64,000 nucleotides of DNA from Batillaria attramentaria (GCA_018292915.2 JACVVK020000379.1:53501-117500), one strand, 5' to 3'. Positions 48,501 to 58,513 are shown, counted from the first letter of the stretch. Numbers and translations are program-made. The notes: generated by a model from the sequence alone, not told the origin.

Positions 48501-48800
48501 GGCTTTCACCAGCTCGCGTCATGGGCTCTACTAGAGAGGACTCTTCCTGGACCAAGTTGCGTTGTAGATCTGTGGTTGTAGTTTCTGTAACAGGTTTTGT
48601 TTTTAAAGAGTTGGGTTGTTAGCCCTACTCAAACCCCCAACCTGGAGGACCAGTGAGTGCGCTTCGTCTGGCCTCTACCCTTCGACCTGTCCAGCATGGG
48701 TGGCCCTACCAGGAGACGAATCTCCCGCCGGCATAGCTCTCGGGGTCATGGAGACACGCAAGCCCCATCTCCAACGGCAAGGATGCACTCATCGATGGGG
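45527..48800 (-). mobile_element. Full-length RTE-type LINE with 13-bp target-site duplication
   Basis: 3,274 bp. AGATTAAAACAAA occurs directly at both ends (45514-45526 and 48801-48813), a perfect duplication that fixes the boundaries. The element has a 245-bp or longer 5' leader, one long open frame and a very short 3' tail (45527-45543) made of ACTAAACTAAAACTAAC on the sense strand. Short element length, a single endonuclease-RT frame and a tiny simple-repeat 3' end are RTE-clade features. Intact ends and frame suggest a young copy. Confidence 0.93.
45544..48522 (-). CDS. RTE-type endonuclease-reverse transcriptase
   Basis: Nicks target DNA and copies the element RNA by target-primed reverse transcription. 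No stop interrupts the frame from the TAA at 48619-48621 upstream to the TAA at 45544-45546. The first in-frame ATG is 48522, giving 992 residues; an open frame runs 33 codons further upstream without ATG, and TTG at 48555 would give 1,003. Numbering from TTG: apurinic-type endonuclease ~37-280 with N41 (TWNIRTL), E70 (LCETRW), GDLN 177-180, QIDHI 246-250 and SDH 272-274; RT ~510-830 with LPKKGD, EEQAGFR, FVDFQKAFD (D645), GVRQGCILSP and catalytic FADD 745-748. All expected catalytic residues are present. The C-terminus has the KRKWGWIGH and GKRKVGRPK blocks common in this group. Many plus-strand open frames here are shadows. Confidence 0.95.
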   Translation of the reverse strand: MTRAGESPREASAPTTLLTAKTKARIGTWNIRTLYETGKTAQVSQEMHRYNLKLLGLCETRWTGTGRTRLTSGDTILYSGHEDGQPHMHGVALLMTPEATQALLSWEPVSPRILSARFNSKGRKVTILQCYAPTNMADEEEKENFYEQLQAVLDKAPRRDLKILMGDLNATVGTDNTDRELIMGKHGTGTQNENGELFTEFCTTNDLVIGGTIFPHKTIHKTTWTSPDGRTVNQIDHITIGRKWRRSLLDVRAKRGADAASDHHLVIAAIKIKLKAYRDQADRPSHKYNVHSLKESVKTNAFRCELRNRFSALDTLPEETIEEHWHDLRETWTATCREVLGKKTRQHKEWLTSDTWDLITERKRLKDLINHTDDQDHKRDLQAQYWDVNRQVKRSARNDMRNFINDLTETAAGQRNMKRLYEITRTLSGKNNNPTRPVKDKNGQIITKEEDQRTRWAEHFKETLNRPPPPVPPDIPPTAQLLDISTNPPTKTEIIKAIKSLKSGKAAGPDGIPPEALKADIQTSTDMLHPLLRKIWESESVPQDWKKGHLVKLPKKGDLSSCSNWRGIMLLSIPGKVLTRIILERLKTALDKTLREEQAGFRNDRSCTDHIATMRIIIEQSLEWQTPLYSTFVDFQKAFDSVDREVIWKLMSHYGFPPKFVNIIRQLYEDATCQVIHDGKLTEPFTVRTGVRQGCILSPTIFLMVVDWVMRQATDGKRTGIQWTFSKQLEDLDFADDIALLSHKQQDAQEKLNRVAEEAEKTGLKINISKTEVMRVNHKQHDPIQLHQEDIKEVDKFIYLGSIVSKDGGTDEDIKSRTNKARHAFRTLRPIWRSTALSLRNKIRIFNSNVKSVLLYGSETWRTTKTGSHRLQTFINRCLRNILNIRYPLVITNQDLWERTRQVPIEQEIKKRKWGWIGHTLRKPTSNVTRQSLDWNPQGKRKVGRPKQTWRRSTDAEAKAAGTWAELKRASQNRVRWRSVVAALCSPGNKED

Positions 48801-48813
48801 AGATTAAAACAAA

Positions 48814-49379
48814 ACTGACAAAAACTAGTCAGTACAATTCGTACAAACCTGTAAATTCAAACTTCACATTGAATCAAAGCAGCAAAACTAAACACTATTA
48901 ATAACCACTAGGGGAAAAAACAAACAAACAAAAAACACCGGTTTTCGGAACGGATGTAGAAAAATTAAAGCAGTTTATCAAGCAAAAGCATGCGTTAAGA
49001 GGCTGCGGCGATGATTCCCTGAGGTTTCCAGTGTCCACTGTCTCTGGCCAGTGAAGCCTAATAATCTTAGAACATGGGTCTTTCAAGTGCTTGAGCATCG
49101 AACTTGCCTTGCATGGTCAACGTATCCTCATCTATCATTACGTAACTGCCCGCTGAGGGATGCCCGGCCGGCGCCGACAGGTTAGAAACTCCGCTGTTCT
49201 CGTGAGGATTACGTCATTTGCTAAAGTGGAGATTCATTTTGTTGTTCAGTTGTGGTGGCGGTGCACCCCTAATGTGCGATGCCGTCTTTCATCTAAATTT
49301 ATTGCTTTTACAATAGCCATGGGAACTAGATTGAAGTACCGTGAATGTGATCATACCAGAAACAGATTTGTGTCCGCTA

Positions 49380-49413
<34 letters not shown>

Positions 49414-50089
49414 AACAAAAAAAAAAACAAACAAACAAAAAAACCAGCAACCCTTCCCCCCCCCCCCCCCACACACACACACAACACAACACACACAAAA
49501 AACAAAACAAAACAAAAAAAAACAAAACAAAACAAACAACAAACCGTTCCGAAAGTCAGCCCCAACCTCCTAACGCATCAGTCACCCGAAAGTCTCTCTT
49601 CGGAAATTGTTGCTTTAAGATAATAAGCATCGCATCTGGACTCATCAAAGAGGTAGCTTTTGAAGGAGTCAGTACATCATAATTATTACCTTTTTCTTTA
49701 CAATATCTGCCAGGATGTCAAACAGCCCACCTAATACTGATTAGGAGCGGCCAGCGAGAAGTCGGGACCTTACAAAGAGTACTTGACAAACCCTGGCCCA
49801 GTACTGATATCACCATTAGTCGGGATCTACACACATTTGAAGTAGCTGTCGGATTGCTGCCCCGATGGCGCAAAAGAGTGGCTCTGTCAGACTACGGTGG
49901 TAAGGCGAGGAGACATTTTTGACAGTCCTGTATTGTGTCTGGAGATGCGGACATCCGGCCGTGGCTCTATCGCGTTGACGCGCCGATGGTCTCGGAAACG
50001 GAAAGGAGGCCCAGTCTGTCGCGAAGAATTTGTAGGATCCCTCTGTGATTATGAGAGTAGGTCAGTGAGCCCCCCCCCCCCCCCCCCGG
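48814..50089. other. Gene-free stretch
   Basis: C tracts and A/C-rich DNA at 49380-49545 produce spurious frames on both strands. 49570-50080 is unique-looking with a C tract at 50071-50087. No gene recognised. Confidence 0.45.
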
Positions 50090-50097
50090 AAAGGCCC

Positions 50098-50398
50098 GCG
50101 GATAGACGGGACAGCCGAATGGTGGAGCGTTGGACTTTCAATGGTCGGGTCGTGAGTTTGCAGACCTGCCTACACTACACATTGACCATAGAAAACTAAG
50201 TCATTTTGGGCTTAGTACGCAACTACGCATTTAATTGCCCCACTACACATTTTTTCTCCCTAAATCTACGTAATTTAGCGGTTAGTCAAATCCGATCAGA
50301 ACTTTTGCTCGCGCCGATCCAGCTTTTTGAACGAGCCTCATTCAAAGTTTAACGATGCATAATATAAATACCCGGTAGAAAGAAATTTGGCTAAAACA

Positions 50399-50472
<74 letters not shown>

Positions 50473-50795
50473 ACAACTGACAAAACATCCTGAGAGACTA
50501 TGGTAGTACACTGTAACCAGTCGAATCAAACAAGCCAAAGAATAGAATAGTTGATTTGTAGCTTGAAGCCGACAAGCTGGCACATTTCGGTTGGGATACG
50601 TTATACTCATTTGGCCAGGAAACTACTCGTTTGGTTTTTGGCACTACTCGTGTCATGTTTGGTGGGTAGGCAGGTCTGAGTTCGAATCCCAGCCGGGGCC
50701 AAATGATTGTGCAGGCGTTTTTATCGTTGCCCCGTCTTTGGTGTCATCCACACGTGGTGGGAAAGGACGTTAAACTCCCAAACACGGACCGACCG
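50098..50795 (+). mobile_element. SINE family A copy split by an insertion
   Basis: The head (ACAGCCGAATGGTGGAGCG... GTCGTGAGTTTG) stops at 50160, and the rest (AGTTCGAATCCCAGCCGGGGCC ... AAAGGACGTTAAACTCCC) resumes at 50679. The 518 bp between are a separate element. Confidence 0.92.
50161..50678. mobile_element. 518-bp hAT-like element inserted in a SINE
   Basis: Terminal inverted repeats CAGACCTGCCTAC (50161-50173) and the exact complement at 50666-50678. The SINE B-box region is duplicated as AGTTTG (50155-50160) and AGTTCG (50679-50684), a 6-bp target-site duplication differing at one CpG site. CAG ends fit hAT-type elements. The interior has a ~68-base CA array (50400-50468) and no transposase. 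Confidence 0.9.
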
Positions 50796-50990
50796 ACCTC
50801 CTGAAAGGCTGTGGGGATGGGCTGGGTTTTGAGGGTGGGCTGAGAAGGCGGCCAGGCGAAATGCTGGAGGTGTGGGATGTGGCGATGGAGTGTGTGTGTG
50901 GGGAGGAGGGGGGGGGTGGTATACATTCCGGAGGATTTTACTTTATCATTTTGAGTAGTAGTAGTAGTAGTAGTAGCAGCAGCAGCAGTA

Positions 50991-51027
<37 letters not shown>

Positions 51028-51650
51028 CAGCAGCAGCAGTAGTAGAAGTAGTAGTAGCAGTATGTGCGGGAAGCAGGCGCGGAGTTGGGGGCATGAGATC
51101 ATGATTGTTCATTGCCCCAAGTCTGTGTCAGGTTTCTGGCAGTGGGGGACGAAGACTCACTCACATTGAAAATTGTGTTGGCTCTCTCTCTCTCTCTCTC
51201 TCTGTTCCTTTTGTCACTGCGTGGTAGGAAAAAAATCAGATTTCCGACAGGGGGTCGAAAAACAAATATATTGACTCTGTCTCTCCTTCCCTCTCACTCT
51301 TTGTGTTCTCTCTTCCACTACGTTGTAGAAAAAGCTCTTCAAACCCTGACCACCATGCAATAAGCGACCGACGCTTTCTGGCTCGACTGAACACAGGGCC
51401 TTCTTTCTCGTCTCTTTCTTGTGCTTATTTTTCTAACACGCAAAATGCCACTGGCCCGATCCATTTCAGGGGCAGGTGTTCTAGTGTAAGAAGTTCCCAA
51501 ATAGCTGACTGATGCTGATTAGACACCTCCCCCCCCCCCCCCCCCACCCCCTCTCCGATAGCAGCTGTGCAATCCTGCTTCTGTATTCTCCATTAGCGTG
51601 GCAGAAATTTCAGGGGGGCGAAACGTGCCGTGGCTGTCTGATGTATAGAT
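50796..51650. other. Gene-free stretch with AGT/AGC array
   Basis: 50956-51060 is an AGT/AGC/AGA trinucleotide array containing an internal ~50-bp duplication. CT run at 51184-51203, C tract at 51529-51545. 51305-51350 weakly resembles a SINE A 3' end. No gene seen. Confidence 0.45.
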
Positions 51651-51880
51651 ACAGACTTCAACATAAGTCAAGGACCACCTTGACAGACAGGTCTAATTTT
51701 TAAGAATTCACCACAAAAAAAATCAAATTTTTTTTCGCTTTTCGCTGTGAAAGTGTTAAAGGGTTAACAATGCATCCTGCAAAGCTTGCTGAAGCTGAAA
51801 AACCACCATGTGCTGCACGGACATCTTCCAGGAATTGTAGCCAACTTTGCAAGTGGTCCTTGACTTATGTTGAAGTCTGT
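51651..51880. mobile_element. 230-bp MITE with perfect 28-bp inverted ends
   Basis: 51651-51678 (ACAGACTTCAACATAAGTCA then AGGACCAC) is the exact reverse complement of 51853-51880. The direct repeat TAGATACAGA is at 51646-51655 and 51883-51892, overlapping the left end, and may be the target-site duplication. No coding frame. Confidence 0.88.
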
Positions 51881-51888
51881 AGTAGATA

Positions 51889-52350
51889 CAGAGCGGCCCG
51901 TGCCACCTTGGACACACCAGTTCTCACTTGAACGCCGAAGTTAAGCAACGCTGGGCCGGCCCGGTTAGTACTTGGATGGGTGACCGCCTGGGCACAGGCC
52001 GGGTGTTGCTGGCCCCGGTCCGGACAGGAATTTTGTGTGAGATTTCTCCTCACTAAACCGAGTCAAAATCATGTGCAGACTCGCTTTCGATGACTGTTTC
52101 GGCCCGTGTACACACGCATGCACGTGCCATCAAGTGTGCACGATAAAGATCCCATCATTCGAAAAAGAGTAGGCCGAAATGGCCGGTGGGACGGAAACAC
52201 AAACACACGCATGCAGGGGGAAAAAAATGGGTGGCGCCGGTTCATGGCGACGCGCTTCCCCAGGGGGAAGCAGCCTCCATTTCCCCTACTACGTAAGTGG
52301 TACGAAGAAAAATTCCAGTCGAGTCCAGTCCAATCCAATCCAATCCAATA
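51889..52350 (+). mobile_element. SINE with 5S rRNA-derived head
   Basis: 51889-52014 follows 5S rRNA: GGCCCGTGCCACCTTGGACA, GCCGAAGTTAAGCAACGCTG, GTTAGTACTTGGATGGGTGA and CCGCCTGGG, which include the RNA polymerase III internal control region. It is diverged, so not a functional 5S gene. The body has GAGTCAAAATCATGTGCAGA + CTCG, GATAAAGATCCCA and CATGCAGGGGGAAAA. The tail is an AATCC run passing into a TATG microsatellite. SINE3 (5S-headed) class. Confidence 0.88.
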
Positions 52351-52398
52351 TATGTATATGTATTTGTATGTATGTATGTATGTATGTATGTATGTAGG
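52351..52398. repeat. TATG microsatellite after the 5S SINE
   Basis: Short TATG/TGTA run continuing the SINE tail. Confidence 0.85.
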
Positions 52399-52589
52399 TG
52401 TGTTAATGTAAGAAGGTTGCTTTTTTGTGTGATTTGGATACTGTGCTCTGTATAGATGTGATATGTATGCCTCAATGTGAACAGACTACCTGTAGCCATG
52501 CTGGCTGAATGGATACTTATGAATATTTAGACATATAATTATGTGCCTGTACCCCCTGATGGGGTTTCTGGAAATAAATACAACTGAAA

Positions 52590-52682
52590 CTGTATGTATG
52601 TATGTATGTATGTATGTATGTATGTATGTATGTATGTATGTATGTATGTATGTATGTATGTATGTATGTATGTATGTATGTA
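52590..52682. repeat. TATG microsatellite
   Basis: About 22 TATG units. The preceding sequence AAATAAATACAACTGAAACTG at 52574-52592 looks like a LINE or SINE 3' end feeding the array. Confidence 0.95.
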
Positions 52683-53196
52683 TTTTGAAACTTTTGAATC
52701 TGAGTAGCACTCGAAAAACGCTCGCCCATTTTGCAGTCACTTGTATAACCGTAATTCTGGACATGTCGAGATGGTCTAATTTTGGCTTTAATGATAAACA
52801 CGTCCTAAGGTATAGGTACTGTTTCGCAACAGATAATCGCCACGACCGGAACTGCAATGATACACCTTCGTGTGAGATACTAGATTTCTGTATCAAGGTG
52901 TACCGCTGTCTGACTCATCTTCCTGCGTATGAGAGATTCGATCTATACTTGCTGATATTAACTTGATGACATTGGTTTGGTTTCCTACACTGTTGTGTGT
53001 GGGTGTTTGTTTGTTTGATGTTTCCTGACATTAGATTTTGCCTCCTACGTTGTTCTACCCGTGTGTGTGTGTGTGTGTGTGAGGGGGGGGGGGAGGGGGG
53101 GGGGGGGGTTGTTTTGTTTCAATGTTTACCCGCTCATTTTATCTTTTAGTTCTCTAGCCTCCCCCGCCATTCTCTATGATTAGCAGGTCTCACCAC

Positions 53197-53198
<2 letters not shown>
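52683..53198. other. Gene-free spacer
   Basis: G tracts at 53082-53108; otherwise nothing recognised. Confidence 0.45.
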
Positions 53199-53229
<31 letters not shown>

Positions 53230-53372
53230 GCCTGCCTGTCCGTCCGTCTGTCTGTCTCAGTCTGTCTGTCTGTCTGTCTGTCTGTCCGTATGTTGTCTGA
53301 ATTTTGTCTGCCTGCTTGCCTGTCTGCCTGTCTGTCTGCCTGTCTGAATGTATGTTGTACGTCCGTCCGTCC

Positions 53373-53406
<34 letters not shown>

Positions 53407-53445
53407 GTGTCTGCCTGAATTTTGTCTGCCTGCCTGCCTGCCTGT
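53199..53445. repeat. CTGT/CTGC/CCGT tetranucleotide array
   Basis: Three blocks of CTGT units with CTGC and CCGT variants, separated by related GAATTTTG and GAATGTATGTTG linkers, so the whole is itself a degenerate ~100-bp tandem repeat. Confidence 0.9.
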
Positions 53446-53549
53446 GGGTCTCCCTTCCTTTCTTTCGTTCTCTGGGTTTTGTTTTGTGCTTGAATGTTTA
53501 TTTGCCAGGTAGAACACGTACCGCGGATATACTTTTAGGCAGGTTCTTG

Positions 53550-53735
53550 AACTGTAGGGGGGAGTCGGGTGGCATGCTCAGCATGTTACCCGCCTGACTC
53601 GAAATCGGAGGGCGGAAGGTTCAAATCCCGACAGGGTCAAAAGTTGTACAGACTCTTTCCAGTGCCCTCTTCTTTGATATCGCGTTCTGGCTGGACAGGC
53701 GTTATTCAGCCTGAAAACACCCACCCATACCCACC
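53550..53735 (+). mobile_element. SINE family G (tRNA head, body related to family A)
   Basis: Head GTCGGGTGGCATGCTCAGCA ... GAAGGTTCAAATCCCGAC has a clear B box. The body has TCTTTGATATCGCG and ends with CGTTATTCAGCCTGAAAACA then CCCACCC, parallel to family A's CTTTGATATCACC and ACCC tail. A degenerate relative may lie at 56740-56900. Confidence 0.65.
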
Positions 53736-53805
53736 TTGTCGACCTGAATGTGAGGCTGCCTACCCTCCTGCCTGTCTGCATGTCTGTCTGTCAGTCTGTT
53801 TCATA

Positions 53806-53850
53806 TGTGGCGGTAAAGGACGTTAAAACCCTCAAATACCCACCCACCCT
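53806..53850 (+). mobile_element. SINE family A 3' end fragment
   Basis: ATGTGGCGGTAAAGGACGTT then AAAACCCTCAAATACCCACCC; only the 3' end remains. Confidence 0.75.
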
Positions 53851-54085
53851 GTCTGTTTCGCTGATTGTTTATTGCATCCACCCACCTTTTTCATTTGTGT
53901 GAATGGATTTATTTGTTTGTTTATCAACCGCACGGTGTCCTTGTGCTCTGCGTTTCTTGCAAAGCTTGCTTTTTTTAAAACGCTGTTTGTGGACACTTTC
54001 ATCCATCGGCTGGACTCCCGCGAAGGACGTTCATCCGAGAAGCCGTTGTCGTCATAAGGCTTCCCGCCACTCCTGTGACATTGTG

Positions 54086-54150
<65 letters not shown>

Positions 54151-55233
54151 CGGATTATTCCTGACGAAGTGAAGCCACAGTGACCAGTGTCAACACCTCC
54201 CCAAAATTAACGCAGAATTGTAAACGTACCCCCCCCCTGCAGTATCTTAGCCATGATGACGTACAACAGGATGAGGCGAGGCCAGGGAAGTGCTGGATCC
54301 CGCACGTTAGCTTTCTGTGTAGGCGGTCATTACTTTCAGTGCGGCAACCCGAACGTCCGGCTCGATTGACCAGTGGACAATCGAGTAGGTGTTTGTTTGA
54401 TTGATGGGGGTGATGGTGAGGATGATCTGAAACTGACCGGTTTTAGGAGCAGAGATGGTGTGACTGAAACAGCTTTTTAGATTTTTACATACAAGTTTTC
54501 AGAAAGCTGTGGTGTTCTTGTTTATTGTTTAGATGGTTGGTTGATTATTGGTATTTGTTTGAGTTGTTTCTTTTGTTTCTGTGTTTGTTTTCGTTCGGTT
54601 TGTTGGTTAATTTGTTGGGATTTTTGTTTGTTTGTTTGTCGTTTTTAGGGGTTTCGTTGTTGTAGTTGTTGATGTTGTTCTTTGTTGTTTGTTTGTTGTT
54701 GTTTGTTTTTGTTGTTGTTGTTGTTGTTGTTATTTGTGGGCTTGATTATTTGGTTGTTGGTTTTTTTGTTTTTGGTTTTGGTTTTCTTTGGGTTTTTTTT
54801 TGTTTTTTTTTTGTTTGTTTTGTTTTGTTTTCTTGTTTTTGTTGTTGCTGTTTTTTGTTGTTGTTTTTTTTGTTTTTTTGTTGTTGTTGTTTTTTTTGGG
54901 GGGGGAGGCGTGAGTAGTTGGTTGGTTATTTGGCTTTTCTCTGTTGTTGTTGATGTTGTTCTCTTTGTTTTAACAGAATCATCTTGAGCAGTTGAGTCAA
55001 CACGAGTTGATTGAACGAGGCAGTGAACGAACCTTTTACCCACGACCTGACCCAGAACATGAACCCTCTCAACAATCAGAAGATGAATTCCCGGTCATCC
55101 CCTTTGAGACTCTCCTCCCCTGGGGTCCTCTGAGACAACACCCTCCATGATGACTTGTCGCCATACTGGACAATGAAGACGATTTGTGGGAACAGCCCGG
55201 CTTTGGCTGGAATAAATTGATTGATCTTTGAAA

Positions 55234-55234
<1 letters not shown>
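53851..55234. other. Gene-free stretch with CT and T/G-rich DNA
   Basis: CT run at 54092-54147. 54520-54960 is T/G-rich low-complexity DNA giving spurious membrane-like frames. No gene recognised. Confidence 0.45.
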
Positions 55235-55306
<72 letters not shown>

Positions 55307-55352
55307 GTCTGTTTGCCTGTCTCTCGTTCTCTGTTATGTTGTGTCACCGGCG

Positions 55353-55440
<88 letters not shown>

Positions 55441-55550
55441 TCTCGGTAGATTTGTTTGTGAAAGTCAAACGTGTGTGTGTGTGTGTGTGTGTGTGCGTGC
55501 GTGCGTGCGTACGTGCATGCGTACGTGCGTGCGTGCGTGCGCGCGCGTAG
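55235..55550. repeat. CT, GT, GT and GTGC arrays
   Basis: CT run 55236-55301, GT run 55356-55437, and a second GT run passing into GCGT/GTAC units 55471-55548. Confidence 0.95.
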
Positions 55551-55988
55551 GAAAAACTCACACAGAATAATTGATCTGTTCAGACGCAGAGGCCAGTGAC
55601 CGGCATTTGAACCTGAGAGATTAGCCTGTAACACAGTTAAACGGTCGTTAGCAGTTCTGCAGAAGACACTCGGACCCCCCTCCGGGGCGTGAGGTGGTGC
55701 GTGCACGGCCTTAGCTGAACCCAGAAATGCCAACTTCAACTGTGAGGACTTAAACTTGTATTTACAAACATTTCCCAGGTCTACCCAGTTGTTCGCAGTT
55801 CACGTCGCCGATTGGATTCTTAAGCCATTGTAATGACTCCCTGTACAATCCGAGCTTTGAAAATCAATGCCTTGCCTTACCATTTCACATCCCCCCAACT
55901 CCACACCCCTTCATCCAACCAGAGAAGCTAGCGTGTGAACACACTCTGTGAAGTTCACATAGTCCACCGTATGACAATAATGATAATG

Positions 55989-55989
<1 letters not shown>
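55551..55989. other. Gene-free spacer
   Basis: Nothing recognised. Confidence 0.45.
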
Positions 55990-56063
<74 letters not shown>

Positions 56064-56082
56064 GCACTGACACACACACTCA
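55990..56082. repeat. CA microsatellite
   Basis: About 75 bases of CA followed by CACG and CACTGACA variants, adjoining a LINE fragment. Confidence 0.95.
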
Positions 56083-56084
56083 CA

Positions 56085-56240
56085 CTGACATGCACTTATA
56101 AGTGTGAATGGCCTGGCGGGAGAAATGGGTTTTCAGGTTCGATTTGAACTGGGACAGTGTGGGAAGGTCACAAATTTCGACCGGCAGCCAGTTCTAAACA
56201 TTTGGGGCGAGGAAACTGAAGGAGCGTTCGCCTGATATAT
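56085..56240 (-). mobile_element. LINE 3' fragment
   Basis: On the minus strand the frame reads RSFSFLAPNV, a stop where Trp is expected, then NWLPVEICDLPTLSQFKSNL and KTHFSRQAI. This is the same type of RT C-terminus as at 2139 and 9236 but another family. The stop shows decay. Confidence 0.7.
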
Positions 56241-57205
56241 GGGGTTCGTGTCATATACCCACCCAGTATATTATGTATCTGCCACTGCTCTTATCTTCAG
56301 TTATAGAAGCAAATAATCTTGGGTTAAAAAAAAAACTGTTATGTGCAGTGGTTATGATTTATCGATGCAACAGATAAACACACTCGGAGTCTCGAATTCC
56401 AAGGTCTTCCATGCGGCTATTCAGAAAAATAAATGAAATGAAGGGGGGAAAAAAAGAAGTGATTTTTCAAGTTTCGGCCTTGACTTCGGAAAACACTGAT
56501 TCACTCTTATAACGCTATTTTGTTATGAAAAAGACTCCACCGGACCTCCCTTCTCGCGTTCGAAAATTTCAGGAAAGACACCATTAGGAGTTATTCCTGG
56601 CGTCCAAATTGCACCACAAACTGCACCTTTGTGTCTGCATAGCAAAATATTCTTTTTTTTTTCTGTCTGCCTGCTTTTACATCCTGTTTTTGTTCTTGTT
56701 GATGTCGGTGGATTTCTTCTGTTTCTATTCGGGGAACTGGAACAGTTCTGAAAGCTGGTGGTGCGTTAGACTGTATGTTGTCGGGTCGTGAGTTCAATTC
56801 CTGCTTGAGAACCCAAAGTTGTCACTGGTGGTCTTGTCCTTCTTATCTTACCATTGATGTCGCCCTTATGTGCGTCACATATCCCAAAATCAACCAACCA
56901 ACCAAACCAACCATCCAACCAACCCACCAACCATCCAACCAACCATTCAGCGATTGTTTGTTTTTACTTTACAGCTGCCAGTGCAGGTGACGAAAAACAG
57001 AAATGACAACAATAAAACAAAACAAAACAAACCACAACAACAACATACAAACACGCAAAGCAGTACAATAAAACCAGAAAGCACACTAATAAAAAAAAAA
57101 CACCTAACAACATGACAACAAAACAAACAAAAACTAACAACAAACAACTAACAAAGCAACAGCATACACAAGAACAACAACAACAACAACAACAACAAGA
57201 AAAAA
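56241..57205. other. Gene-free stretch
   Basis: 56740-56900 resembles a decayed tRNA-headed SINE (GTCGGGTCGTGAGTTCAATT then CCTGC). CCAA and ACAACA low-complexity DNA at 56890-57205. No gene recognised. Confidence 0.4.
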
Positions 57206-57260
57206 GAACAAGAAGAATAAGAACCTTTATTTTACAACGGTAGAAGTTACAAACTGCAAC
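57206..57260 (-). mobile_element. LINE/SINE 3' tail remnant
   Basis: CCTTTATTTTACAACGGTAG then AAG matches 17090-17112 and resembles 22718-22740. On the minus strand it contains AATAAA-type sequence followed by a simple repeat. Confidence 0.45.
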
Positions 57261-57378
57261 AACTATAGGTAGTAGACTTGATCATGGCTACCGCACAAGA
57301 TCGTTGATCAATTTGTTAAAACAAAACAAAACAAAAACTTTCATTTGCTGTACAAACGTTAATGCAAAGAAAGCCCAC

Positions 57379-57476
57379 AATATCAATTTATGGTAGAATG
57401 TTGAAAATTGTTATTGAACTCGACTTGAATCTCGTTCATTAACAATTTTCTCTTTCCATAAATATTGATATCGTTG
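57379..57476. repeat. Compact hairpin with ~42-bp arms
   Basis: Left arm from CAATATCAATTTATGG to AAAATTGTTATTGAAC and right arm from GTTCATTAACAATTTTC to CCATAAATATTGATATC are reverse complements with a few mismatches around a ~14-base loop. Could be a tiny MITE or a small-RNA precursor. Confidence 0.7.
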
Positions 57477-57917
57477 ACTGTTTACGATAACTGATAATAA
57501 CAACAAATAAAGCAACAGCATACACAACAGCAACAAAAACGAACAAACACAAACCCGCGGGTATAAGCAGTTGTACCGTCAGAGTAAACAAGAATTCCGG
57601 ACATCCCAAGCATCTCCAACTTGCTGGCCGTCCTTCCAGTCAGTGATGTATCAAACTAGCTATCTTTGGCGAGTGTACCAGCGGCTGTAATAGCATTTTT
57701 AGTTGCCCGGGCAATCAAAGACTGACTCCTCCATCCATTGGTGTCTCACGGGGGGGGGGGGGGGGGGGGGGAGGGGGGGGAGGGGGGGGTAATCAAAATA
57801 GACGACTCTTTTCCGTTGCTAAGTCGCTTCAATAGTTTCAACGACGATTGCTCTCATTTAAAGCCGTCAAGTTTGTTCACAGGTTATGTTTAATAGCATA
57901 ATACGCAAGTGGTTCTC

Positions 57918-57920
<3 letters not shown>
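57477..57920. other. Gene-free spacer with poly-G
   Basis: G tract at 57750-57790. Nothing else recognised. Confidence 0.5.

Positions 57921-57972
<52 letters not shown>
57921..57972. repeat. CA microsatellite
   Basis: About 50 bases of CA. Confidence 0.95.
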
Positions 57973-57974
<2 letters not shown>

Positions 57975-58513
57975 ACGGTGTCAACTTTTCTACAACTGAC
58001 TGGACAATATGTAAAGTCACTGGTCGGAAATACGCTTGTGCGCCCTAGTTTCCTTTCGAAATCAGATCTCTTCAATTTTCTGATTGAACCGGATTGAATA
58101 TAAAGACAATCGCACGTCCCATAGCAACAGATCTATTATGTCTCCCTCAGAATTACGTCACGAATATCAATTTACCGGGTCAGATCCATTCTAGCAAATG
58201 AGAAAGAAACATTGAGCCTGACGTAAAAATGGCTTTCAATTCGGTTAATGGACAATACGCGTAACGCCAGATCTATCATTATTTTAAACCCTAGAGCACA
58301 GCGATTTGTAGCAGACTGATGTGCGGTTTTACAGCCACGGGAAAAGGAGGCTTATGTTCTGCACTTTGCGGGTTGCAGAGACAGGTCAATCTGTCAACGT
58401 CTGAAGTAAATTGAATTGCGTGCGAAAGTGTGGTACCAAGGTTAAATCTTGTGCAGTTTGGATTACCAGTAACTCGCTGGCTGTGCGACTGAGACGCCGG
58501 CTGTAACAGACAA

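Noticed and set aside
48523..48555. TTG at 48555 as the RTE start codon
   Set aside because: TTG starts are not expected in animals; the first in-frame ATG is 48522, though a non-AUG start cannot be excluded.
51889..52014. Functional 5S rRNA gene
   Set aside because: Too many substitutions, and it is fused to a SINE body and tail without a T-run terminator.
54666..54987. Membrane-protein-like frames (also 58735-59213, 49289-49565)
   Set aside because: Phe/Leu/Val/Cys-rich translations of GTT/TTG low-complexity DNA.
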